Source: JBGAPI01 sp044221335 (GTDB lineage: Bacteria > Pseudomonadota > Gammaproteobacteria > Xanthomonadales > Ahniellaceae). From it: 64,000 nucleotides of DNA. The position numbers and the translations under genes are program-made. The stretch spans positions 1-64,000 of the forward strand of contig JBGAPI010000004.1 of the NCBI GenBank assembly GCA_044221335.1, read 5' to 3'. Below are positions 46,553-54,208 of the stretch, piece by piece; the first letter of the stretch is position 1, and every line of letters starts with the position of its first letter. Below the pieces are notes generated by a model that did no database searches, had not been told where the DNA came from, and worked only from the letters and a program-made list of their open reading frames with translations.

Positions 46553-47016
46553 TTCGGCAGCCGCAGGCGATCACCCTCGACCAGGTGCATCGCCTGCGCC
46601 GTCCCGCCGTTCAGCTCGAGTACGTAGCGCGCCGGCCGGTTGGCGCTGTAGGTCGGGCACTGGCCCGAGCCGCGGCAGCCGGGGACGCGGTAGTGGCCGT
46701 TGATGAAGCGACCCTCGTTGTCGAAGAACAGGATGTCGAGCGCGATGAAGCAGTCCCTCATCCAGAAGCTCTGCGGCTGCGGGGAGCCGTAGACGAACAG
46801 CATGCCGTGGTCCGCCGCCATCTCGCGGCGGAACATCAGTCCGCGGATCTGCTCGGGTTCCTCGTCGGCGATCTCGACGATGAAGGTCTGCCCCTTCAGT
46901 TCGACCGTCGGCGCGCCGAGGGCTTCGCAGGAGGTGAGGGGCAGCGCCAGCGCGGTCACGAATGCCGCCGCCGCCGCGGCGCGCAGCGCCGCGGACTTCC
47001 AGCGGGCGGCCGTCAC
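46549..47016 (-). CDS. DUF192-family lipoprotein
   Basis: A 155-residue protein with an N-terminal hydrophobic signal and lipobox-like LTSC (about 27-30), so probably membrane-anchored. DUF192 signatures: FIVEIADEEPEQIRGLMFRREMAADHGMLFVY, SFWMRDCFIALDILFFD and the C-terminal ARYVLELNGGTAQ. Function unknown. It starts at GTG 47016, overlapping the stop of the PilZ gene by 4 bases (GTGA), so the two are translationally coupled. Confidence 0.85.
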   Translation of the reverse strand: MTAARWKSAALRAAAAAAFVTALALPLTSCEALGAPTVELKGQTFIVEIADEEPEQIRGLMFRREMAADHGMLFVYGSPQPQSFWMRDCFIALDILFFDNEGRFINGHYRVPGCRGSGQCPTYSANRPARYVLELNGGTAQAMHLVEGDRLRLPK

Positions 47017-47369
47017 GCCGAGGCTGCCGGCCGTCGCGGCGTCGCGGCGCGGCGGAAGTGCTCGATCAGGCCGGCGAGCACGCCGAAGTCGCGCGGCGGC
47101 ATGTCGTAGAACTCGAGGCCGAGCTGCTGGTCGTCGACGAACACCAGCATCACCTCGGCGAGGAAGCGGTCGGCCCCCGCGATGTTGATCGCGACCCGGA
47201 AGCGGTCGCCCCGCACCGGATTGAAGCCCTGCGGTCTCGTCACCTTGAGCCCGTTCAGCGACAGGTCGGCGATCCCGGTGTGGAATTCGTTGCCGGCAAT
47301 GCTGAAGGAGAGCTCGCCGCGGGCGGCGAAGCGCGGCTCCTGTCGACGATCGTCGCTGCTGGCGGGCAT
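47013..47369 (-). CDS. PilZ-domain protein (c-di-GMP receptor candidate)
   Basis: A 118-residue single-domain PilZ protein. The c-di-GMP binding elements are visible: R-x-x-x-R in RRQEPR (Arg9, Arg13) and D-x-S-x-x-G in ADLSLNGLKV. Such proteins bind c-di-GMP and pass the signal to a partner, for example in motility or adhesion. The last 15 residues (FRRAATPRRPAASA) form a basic tail. First gene of a two-gene unit with the DUF192 lipoprotein. Confidence 0.87.
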   Translation of the reverse strand: MPASSDDRRQEPRFAARGELSFSIAGNEFHTGIADLSLNGLKVTRPQGFNPVRGDRFRVAINIAGADRFLAEVMLVFVDDQQLGLEFYDMPPRDFGVLAGLIEHFRRAATPRRPAASA

Positions 47370-47435
47370 GACACCAAAACCGGTTACAAATCGTGCCGAA
47401 AGACTAGCACAGCGGTTCTGTGCCGACCCTGCAGT

Positions 47436-49539
47436 TCACAGTTGCTTTGATCCCTGCGGGCGGTTTTCCGGCCTGGAACCGCGCCGGCCGACGAGATGCA
47501 GGACCAGCAGGCCCAGCCCGAGCAGCATGAATCCGGGCCCAACCCGTCGGAACCAGTACTTCGCCTGGCGCCAGCGTTGCTGGTCGAGCTGCTTCTGGGC
47601 GCCGGCCCAGTCGGGTTCCGGACAGGTGCGGGCGAACAGCATGCCGGGGACGATCGCGCCGTTCTTCACGTAGCGGCGGTACAGCTCCTGGCCGCGTTCC
47701 GGCTCGCGGTCGATCACCCAGCCCGAGGCCGTGCACAGCACCGCGGCATAGGCCTGCGAGCGCCGCGGCAGCAGGTCGGCGGCGGCCTCGGCCTGGCGCG
47801 TCGCGACCATCCGGTAGTGCCAGCGCGACAGCGGCTCGGCGTGGCTGGTGGCGAGACGCTGGCGCTCGCCGTCGGTGGTGAAATCGCCGCTGGCACTGAT
47901 GTCCTTGCGCGATCCGACCGGCTCGCCGTTGTCGTTCCAGCCCGCGGAGTTGAGGTCGAAGTCGCCGCCGAAGATGCCGTAGTCGGGATCGCCCTCGAAT
48001 CCCAGCAGTTCCATGCCGGCGGAGCGCGCGAGCGTCGCCGCGGCGAAGCGGTCGCGTGCGATCGCGATGCGGTCCCAGCGCGCGGTCGAGCGCAGCGCAC
48101 GGCCGTACTCGCGGCGGCGCGGCCGCCGCCGACGGCGGCGCGGGCTTCACCTCGGCATCGACGAAGGTCTTCAGCTCGTCGACGGTGACCACCCGCTCGG
48201 CGACGTAGGCGAGGTCGCTCCAGTACAGCCGTCGCGCCTTGAACAGCTCGGCCAGCGCCAGCGTGTAGTCGCCGCGGCCGAGCGCCAGCACGCCCAGCTC
48301 GGCCTGGGCGCGGCATTGCGGTTCGACAGCCTCGTAGCCGTCGAACTCCTGCCCCAGTCCCTCGGACCATTGCTCATCGACCGGGAAGGCCTTCGCCGCG
48401 GCCGCCAGCGCCGTCCGGGCGGTCGCGTCGTCGCCCTTGCGCAGGGCCAGCTTCGCGCGCACCCACTGCGACAGCGGAGCGTCACTCTTGCCGGCCCAGG
48501 CGGCCGCCGCGTCGTAGTCGCCGTTGCGGTAGGCCAACGCCGCAAGCCGATCGGCACCCTCGACCTCCCCGAGCTTCAGCGCGTCGACCGCGCGCAGCAG
48601 GGCGACGCTCGCGGACGGCGCCGTGGTCGCGTTCTGCGCCGCGACCACCGCGTCCCAGTCCTCGCTGCTCTTGCCCGACTCCACGAGGAGAAGTTCGCCC
48701 GGACGCGACAGCGCATAGGCGACCAGCAGGCGGCGGGTCAGCGCGTCCTTCAGCCGCGCATCGAGTTCCGCCCGCGCCTGGAACGCGTCGCGCGCCAGGA
48801 ACAGCAGCGAGTTGGTGCCGCTGCGCGACTTGTACGAGGCCTGCTCGGCATACAGCCGCACGGCGCCGGCGAAGTCGGTCGCGATCCGGTCCCGCGCCTC
48901 CTGGCCGAGACTCGCGACCGCGAGTCCGGCGGGATCCGGCGCGCCGGCGGCCACCAGCTCGCGCACCTTCGCGTAATGCTTCGCGCTTTCCGTGGCGTCG
49001 GCGATGACCCGGCCCAGCATGAATTCCGCCCACACGCCGCGCAGCCGGCGCTCGCCCTCCGGCAGCGCCGCGACCGCGGCGAAGCGCTGTTCGGCGGACG
49101 CCTTGTCCTGGTGGTTGAAGTCCACCGCGCCGGCCACGTAGAGCCGCAGGTCCTCGGGCAGGCCCTCGCCGACGGCATAGGCGGCGCGGCCATCCTGCGC
49201 CGCCTGCGCGGCCTCCATCTTCACCACCTGCTCGGCGGAGAGTCCCTCGGCCGCCGCCTTCCGACGGTCGGCATCGAGGTCGCCGTAGTAGTCGGACTCG
49301 ATCGCCTTGAAGTTCGGCTGCGACGGGCTCAGCAGATGCTGCGCCTCGAAGTCGAAATTGCCCTCGGGCAGGCCCAGCAACACGGCGCTGCGCTGGTCGA
49401 GCAGCGTCGTCGGGAACCAGGGGCCGCAGGCCTCCGCCGGACGGCTGGCGAGAAGGCCGGTGGCGAGGGTCGCGGCCACCGCCGCGACGATGGGACCCAC
49501 GCGACGCGGCCGCTGCCGCGACGATTCAGGACGGACCAT
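47436..49539 (-). pseudogene. Exported TPR-like membrane protein, interrupted by a frameshift
   Basis: From the ATG at 49539 the frame encodes a signal peptide (VAAVAATLATGLLASRPAEACG) and about 440 residues of helical, TPR-like repeats up to VTVDELKTFVDAEVKPAPPSA. At about 48105-48135, in a GC-only tract, the coding sense moves to another frame: RREYGRALRSTARWDRIAIARDRFAAATLARSAG runs on into MELLGFEGDPDYGIFGGDFD and a C-terminal membrane helix (GFMLLGLGLLVLHLVG), ending at 47436. The sequence looks one base too long, or two too short, at that point. The remaining frame to 47404 is noise. Either a real frameshift or an assembly error. Start overlaps the next gene upstream by 14 bases. Confidence 0.65.
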
Positions 49540-50737
49540 GCTCGATGCTCGCGATCGGCGCGGATGCGCAATGCAGCCATCCTAGCGGCATGCGCTGCCC
49601 GGCGCGCAGCCAGCCGTCGGCGCCGACGATCCGGAATCGCCCGCCGGCCGGATCGCGCTCGAGCGTGACGCCGGCGGCGGCATCGCCGGAGCTGCATTGC
49701 CCGTCGAAGCGCAGGCTCGCGGGCGGCGCCGCGTCGAGGTTGCCGTGGTTCTCCAGGACGAGGTCGTAGCCGCCGCTGCTGCCCGCGACCGCGCGCAGGT
49801 CGACGCGCCAGTCCGCGGCCAGCGGTCGACCGTCGAGCAGCGCGACGAAGCCGTCGACGCTGACCGCGCGGCGGTCGTCGCGGGTCGGCAGGCGGAACCA
49901 GACGATGCCGGCGAGCTTCGCCGGGGGGCGTGCGCGCAGTCCGCCGACGAGCGCCGCCAGCAGGCGCGTGTCGATCCGCCATTCGCGCGCGCTGCCGTCG
50001 ACGCGCGGCAGTTCGGACTCCGACTCGACGGCACGAACCGCACCCTCGGCGTCGCGCCAGACCCGCGCGCCGTAGACCGGCAGCGCGATCCGCCAGGGTC
50101 CGGCCGCATGCCGCGACCAGGCCTCGGCCCAGCGCCGCGCGGCGGCCGGATCGACCAGCGCCGCGGCTCGCGCGTCGACCGAGTGGACCTGCAGCACGTT
50201 CTCGTCGACCGTGGCCAGCAGCGTGTCGAGGTCCGCGGAGTCCAGCCATGCGGGCAGCGCGGTGATCGACAGGCGGGTCGCGGGCGGCAGCGTCGCCCGC
50301 AACGCGACCAGCTCGCGGGCGTAGTCGGCCAGCCGCGCGCTGCCGCAGTCGTAGTCGACCTCGACGCCGCGGATCGCCGCCCCCGCCGCCCCTGCGCGGG
50401 CGAGCGCACGGGCAAGCGGCGGCGCGGCGACGGCGGCAGCGAAGCGGTCGCGGCGCGCATCCCAGCGCAGCACCAGGGTCGCCACGGAATTCGTCGGCAG
50501 CGCGGCCAGCGTGTCCGGCTCCACCCAGCCCGACTCGATCCGCTCCGCCACCAGCACCCGGAGTCCCGCGAGGTGGGGCCCGACCTCCGTGACGGCGGCG
50601 GCGAGCGCCGGCGTCGACTGCCGCTGCCACACGTAGGCCTGCTGGTCGAGCGGCGGCGCCCGGCCGCAGGCGCCGAGCAGCACGGCGACGGCGGCGAGCG
50701 CGGCGCGGACGCGGGTCAGTGCAGCCCGGCGTTCCAT
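49526..50737 (-). CDS. DUF3142-family lipoprotein
   Basis: A 403-residue protein with lipobox LLGAC (about 20-24), probably membrane-anchored. The pattern AYVWQRQSTPALAAAVTEVGPHLAGLRVLVAE, then VEVDYDCGSARLADYARELVALRATLPPATRLSITALPAWLD and IALPVYGARVW, is that of DUF3142, which has a glycosidase-like barrel appearance. Function unknown. ATG at 50737 overlaps the DUF3592 gene by 22 bases, and its stop overlaps the TPR gene by 14, so all three form one operon (DUF3592, DUF3142, TPR). Confidence 0.8.
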   Translation of the reverse strand: MERRAALTRVRAALAAVAVLLGACGRAPPLDQQAYVWQRQSTPALAAAVTEVGPHLAGLRVLVAERIESGWVEPDTLAALPTNSVATLVLRWDARRDRFAAAVAAPPLARALARAGAAGAAIRGVEVDYDCGSARLADYARELVALRATLPPATRLSITALPAWLDSADLDTLLATVDENVLQVHSVDARAAALVDPAAARRWAEAWSRHAAGPWRIALPVYGARVWRDAEGAVRAVESESELPRVDGSAREWRIDTRLLAALVGGLRARPPAKLAGIVWFRLPTRDDRRAVSVDGFVALLDGRPLAADWRVDLRAVAGSSGGYDLVLENHGNLDAAPPASLRFDGQCSSGDAAAGVTLERDPAGGRFRIVGADGWLRAGQRMPLGWLHCASAPIASIEHGPS

Positions 50738-51174
50738 CCCGAGATCAGCATCGCGACGATCGGCACGAGCAGGAACCACCAGTTCGCGGCGGTGGCGCCA
50801 CGCCGCAGCACCGAGCGCGCGGGATGGTCCGGGTCGTAGTAGACCGTCACCGTCTTGCCGCGGGTGATGCCCGCCAGCAGCTTGATCGCGCCGCTCTGCG
50901 CGAGGCCGAAGGTCGGCTGGTAGCTGAGTCGGGTCGAGGTGTAGTTCCGGCCATTGACCCAGTAGGTGTAGCGCACATGGGCCGAGTAGAACGTGTTGTC
51001 GCCGTCGTCGTCGCTGACGTAGTCGCTGGTCTCCTGGATCTCCGCCTTGCCGACGTGGCCATCGACCGGGCGCCACGAGTTCGAGCGCAGCGCCATCCAC
51101 AGGCGATGGCCGAACCACAGGGCCATCAGCAGGCAGGAGCACGTCAGCAGCTGATAGCCGAGCAGGTTCAGCAT
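50716..51174 (-). CDS. DUF3592-family membrane protein
   Basis: A 152-residue protein with two membrane helices (about 7-27 and 130-148) flanking a DUF3592 domain (GHVGKAEIQETSDYVSDDDGDNTFYSAHVRYTYWVNGRNYTSTRLSY ... GKTVTVYYDPDHPARSVL). Third DUF3592 gene in the window, more similar to the family norm than the pair at 7412-8622. First gene of the operon with the DUF3142 lipoprotein and the TPR protein; starts 8 bases after folE ends. Confidence 0.78.
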   Translation of the reverse strand: MLNLLGYQLLTCSCLLMALWFGHRLWMALRSNSWRPVDGHVGKAEIQETSDYVSDDDGDNTFYSAHVRYTYWVNGRNYTSTRLSYQPTFGLAQSGAIKLLAGITRGKTVTVYYDPDHPARSVLRRGATAANWWFLLVPIVAMLISGWNAGLH

Positions 51175-51181
51175 CGGGCGC

Positions 51182-51793
51182 CTAGCGCTGGTGGGGCAGC
51201 TTGAGGAAGGTCAGGAACTCGGCCCGGGTGCGGGCGTCCTCGCGGAACGAGCCCAGCATCTGGCTGGTCGTCATCGACACGCCCCGCTTGTGCACGCCGC
51301 GGGTGGTCATGCATTGATGCGTGGCTTCGATCACCACGCCGACGCCGCGCGGATGCAGCACGTCCTCGATGCAGTGCGCGATCTCGGCGGTCATCTTTTC
51401 CTGGATCTGGAAGCGCCGGGCGTAGGCGTCGACGACCCGCGCCAGCTTGGAGATGCCGACGACCTTGTTGGTCGGCACGTAGCCGACGTGGGCGCGGCCG
51501 ATGATCGGCGCCATGTGGTGCTCGCAGTGCGACTCGAACTCGATGTCGCGCAGCACGATCATCTCGTCGTAGCCGGCGACCTCCTCGAAGGTCCTGCGCA
51601 GATAGTCCGCGGGATCGATCGCGTAGCCGGAGAACCAGTCCGCATAGGCCCGGGCGACGCGGGTCGGCGTGTCGAGCAGGCCCTCGCGGGACGGATCGTC
51701 GCCGGACCACGCCAGCAGGGTGCGGATCGCCGCCTCGGCCGCCTCGCGACTGGGGCGCTCGACGCGCGGCTTCTTGGTCTTCTTGGTGGACAT
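51182..51793 (-). CDS. folE: GTP cyclohydrolase I
   Basis: A 203-residue enzyme that converts GTP to 7,8-dihydroneopterin triphosphate, the first step of folate synthesis. Zinc and substrate residues are visible in FESHCEHHMAPIIGRAHVGYVP and HQCMTTRGVHKRGVSM. A basic N-terminus (STKKTKKPRVERPSR) precedes the conserved domain. ATG at 51793 gives a normal length. It lies just upstream of the DUF3592-DUF3142-TPR operon and downstream of a small membrane protein gene. Confidence 0.95.
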   Translation of the reverse strand: MSTKKTKKPRVERPSREAAEAAIRTLLAWSGDDPSREGLLDTPTRVARAYADWFSGYAIDPADYLRRTFEEVAGYDEMIVLRDIEFESHCEHHMAPIIGRAHVGYVPTNKVVGISKLARVVDAYARRFQIQEKMTAEIAHCIEDVLHPRGVGVVIEATHQCMTTRGVHKRGVSMTTSQMLGSFREDARTRAEFLTFLKLPHQR

Positions 51794-51858
51794 CGGGGAC
51801 TCCGTTGCGGTTCGTCCCGCCGCGACGCGGTGCGCGGGGGAACGGGGAACGTGGACGA

Positions 51859-52158
51859 TCAGGCGGCGGCGCGCAGCCAGCGGCGGCGCCACCACCACGA
51901 GACCAGCAGCACCAGCGGAAAGGTGTGGTAGGCGGCAAGCGTCGCGTAGATCTGCTGCCAGATCGCCTCGCCCCCCTCCGGCGGCCAGGTGTAGGCATGC
52001 CATACCCCGGCGACGGACACCGCCACGCCGACGAGAATGCTGGCCAGGTTGTAGTTGCGGCGTGACGGCGTGCGCGGTTCGTCCTTCGGGAACAGCCAGT
52101 ACAGCCAGGACATCAGCGCGAAGGTCGGGATGAACAGGAACAGGGCGAGGAAGCGCAT
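51859..52158 (-). CDS. Small membrane protein, 99 residues
   Basis: Three hydrophobic segments (MRFLALFLFIPTFALMSWLYWLF; LASILVGVAVSVAGVWHAY; IYATLAAYHTFPLVLLVSWWW) and a basic C-terminus WRRRWLRAAA. No family recognised with certainty. It sits 65 bases upstream of folE on the same strand. The start ATG at 52158 is at a methionine followed directly by the first helix. Confidence 0.65.
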   Translation of the reverse strand: MRFLALFLFIPTFALMSWLYWLFPKDEPRTPSRRNYNLASILVGVAVSVAGVWHAYTWPPEGGEAIWQQIYATLAAYHTFPLVLLVSWWWRRRWLRAAA

Positions 52159-52202
52159 CCGGGAATTGTCGCCGATTCCACAGGGGGCGTCTCGAACGCA
52201 CT

Positions 52203-52946
52203 CTAGGCGCGGCCGACCCGCGCGAAGAACTGCCAGTCGACCTCGCGTTCCTTGGCGGGGTCGCCCCACACCGGCTGCAAGCGCGCGGCGAAGTCCGGCA
52301 GCGGATCGGAGCCGACCTGCCTGCGGTAGCGCGCGAGCGCCGACCAGCTGGCGAAGTAGTCGAGGAGCTGCGGCAGGTTCAGCGCGCCCTCCATCCGGAT
52401 CGGCGGCACGGCGATTTCCGCGAACGCGAACGGCAGGTCGGACAATCCGCGCTCGACGTGGATGCGCTCCGGAGGCCAGTACGGGCCGACGATGTCGTCG
52501 TGCAACGCGTCGACCAGCGCATCGATCGCAGGCGTGATCCGGAGCAGGCGGTAGCCGACCGCGGCGACGACCGCGCCGGGGCGCGCGACGCGGCGCACCT
52601 CCGCGGCGAAGCGCGCCGCGTCGAACCAGTGGTAGGCCTGGGCGACGTGGACGAGGTCGACGGTCGCATCGTCGAGCGTCGAGGCCTCGGCCTGCTCGAC
52701 CCGGTAGTCGACATTGGCGCGCGGCGTCGCCGCCGCGACCTGCGCCGCGCTGGGATCGGTCGCGATCACCCGGGCGAAGCGGCGCGCGAGGTCGCCGCTG
52801 GCCTGGCCGGTGCCGCAGCCGACGTCCCAGGCCAGATCACGCGCGGCGACCACGCCGGCGAGCCAGTCGTACCAGGCCTCCGGATAGGTCGGGCGGGCGC
52901 GGGCGTAGGCGTCGGACTGGGTCGAGAAGTGGTCCTTGAAGCTCAT
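52203..52946 (-). CDS. Class I SAM-dependent methyltransferase
   Basis: A 247-residue protein with SAM-binding motif I WDVGCGTGQASGDLA (40-54), motif II region VIATDPSAAQV and the segment VDLVHVAQAYHWFDAARFAAEVRRV typical of the UbiE/TAM-like family. The N-terminus MSFKDHFSTQSDAYARARPTYP matches proteins annotated as trans-aconitate-type or generic methyltransferases; substrate unknown. Its ATG overlaps the end of the pseudouridine synthase gene by 4 bases (ATGA). Confidence 0.88.
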   Translation of the reverse strand: MSFKDHFSTQSDAYARARPTYPEAWYDWLAGVVAARDLAWDVGCGTGQASGDLARRFARVIATDPSAAQVAAATPRANVDYRVEQAEASTLDDATVDLVHVAQAYHWFDAARFAAEVRRVARPGAVVAAVGYRLLRITPAIDALVDALHDDIVGPYWPPERIHVERGLSDLPFAFAEIAVPPIRMEGALNLPQLLDYFASWSALARYRRQVGSDPLPDFAARLQPVWGDPAKEREVDWQFFARVGRA

Positions 52947-53962
52947 CGACGGCCGCGCGGCGCGGGCTTGCCCGGTGAGCGGCGAGGGCCGGGGCCGGCC
53001 CCGGGACGTGACGGGCTCGCGCCGCGCGACGGTCGCGAGGCTATGCCGTCACGGCCCGGCCGTGCCGGGACGGCGCCTCGGGACGGTCGCGCCGGTGATC
53101 CCTCGCGAAGCGATCGCGACGGGGCGCCGCTGCGCGGCGACCGCGACGGCGCCGCATCGCGGTCCTGCCGCACCGGGCCGGCGGCTCGGAGCGAGCGTGT
53201 CGGCGCCGCATCGCGCGGCGCCCGCGGACGATCGAAGCCTCCGCCGGGTCGCGCTGCGCCGGTGCCGCGCGCCGCCTCGCCGAAGCGCCCGGGCCGGGTC
53301 GGTGCCGCGCGCCGCGGCGCATCCGCAGACCGCGGCCCCTGGCGCGTGCGAGCGTTCTCGATCACCGGCCGGCGGCGGTCGATCTCCGGTCGCGGCGCGT
53401 TCGGATCCCGGACCGGCCGGCGTCGCGCCGGATCGATCATCCGCATCTCGCCGGGCTGCAAACCGGCGAGCTCCTGGCCGCCGATCGCGATCCGGATCAG
53501 GCGCAGCGTCGGAAAGCCGACCGCCGCGGTCATCCGGCGCACCTGGCGGTTGCGGTCCTCGCGCAGACCCAGCTCGATCCACGAGGTCGGCACGTTGAGC
53601 CGATGGCGGATCGGCGGGTCGCGCGGCCACAGCCAGTCGGGCTCCGCGGACAGGAAGGCATCGGCGGGCAGCGTCATCCCGTCCTTCAGCTCGACCCCCT
53701 CGCGAAGCCGGTCCAGCGCCTCCTCGGTGACCTCGCCTTCGACCTGCGCGAGGTAGCGCTTCAGCGTCCCCGACTTCGGGTCCGACAGTCGCGTCACCAG
53801 CGGGCCGTCGTCGGTCAGCAGCAGCAGTCCCTCGCTGTCGGAATCGAGCCGTCCGGCCGCGTAGACGTCAGGTTCCTTGACATGGTCGGCGAGCGTCGGA
53901 CGACCTTCGGGGTCGGTGAACTGGCAGAGGACGCCGTAGGGTTTGTTGAGGGCGATGAGCAC
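52943..53962 (-). CDS. RluE-like 23S rRNA pseudouridine synthase with basic low-complexity tail
   Basis: A 339-residue protein. Residues 1 to about 180 are an RsuA/RluE-type pseudouridine synthase: GRLDSDSEGLLLLT (38-51, catalytic Asp40), KRYLAQVEG and the GLREDRNRQVRRMTAAVGFPTLRL motif. Residues about 185-339 are almost only Arg, Pro, Ala, Gly, Ser and Asp in irregular repeats (for example RSLREGSPARPSRGAVPARP). Such tails occur in RNA-binding proteins of high-GC bacteria and may add non-specific RNA affinity. GTG start at 53962. RluE in E. coli modifies U2457 of 23S rRNA. Confidence 0.88.
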   Translation of the reverse strand: MLIALNKPYGVLCQFTDPEGRPTLADHVKEPDVYAAGRLDSDSEGLLLLTDDGPLVTRLSDPKSGTLKRYLAQVEGEVTEEALDRLREGVELKDGMTLPADAFLSAEPDWLWPRDPPIRHRLNVPTSWIELGLREDRNRQVRRMTAAVGFPTLRLIRIAIGGQELAGLQPGEMRMIDPARRRPVRDPNAPRPEIDRRRPVIENARTRQGPRSADAPRRAAPTRPGRFGEAARGTGAARPGGGFDRPRAPRDAAPTRSLRAAGPVRQDRDAAPSRSPRSGAPSRSLREGSPARPSRGAVPARPGRDGIASRPSRGASPSRPGAGPGPRRSPGKPAPRGRR

Positions 53963-53996
53963 GATGTGGTCGGCCTGTTCGATGGAGTCTTCGATT

Positions 53997-54166
53997 CAGG
54001 GCCCAGGGCCCAGTTCAGCTCGGGACACCCGAGACGATGAGGCACGCGGTGGTCGTGCCGCGCGGAGCAGATGGCACATCCCGATGCGCGTCGCATCGGC
54101 GGGCAGTGCCCGCCCTACAAGCTCGCCTCGATCCTGCTGGGCCCTGGGCCCCGTGCCCTGGGCCCT
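53997..54166. repeat. heptamer arrays flanking a GTAGGGCG-type palindrome
   Basis: CAGGGCCCAGGGCCCAG (53997-54013), CATCGGCGGGCAGTGCCCGC... palindrome at 54095-54118, and CTGGGCCCTGGGCCCCGTGC... (54137-54166). They fill the gap between the end of aceE and the pseudouridine synthase. Confidence 0.65.
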
Positions 54167-54208
54167 CACGTTCATCGAAGCCGCGACGCGCAAGCACAAC
54201 AGAGGCCG

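Noticed and set aside
54015..54208. Extension of the first aceE frame to 54015
   Set aside because: After about 55450 this frame is Arg/Gly/Pro-rich noise; true AceE sequence continues in the other frame and stops at 54209.
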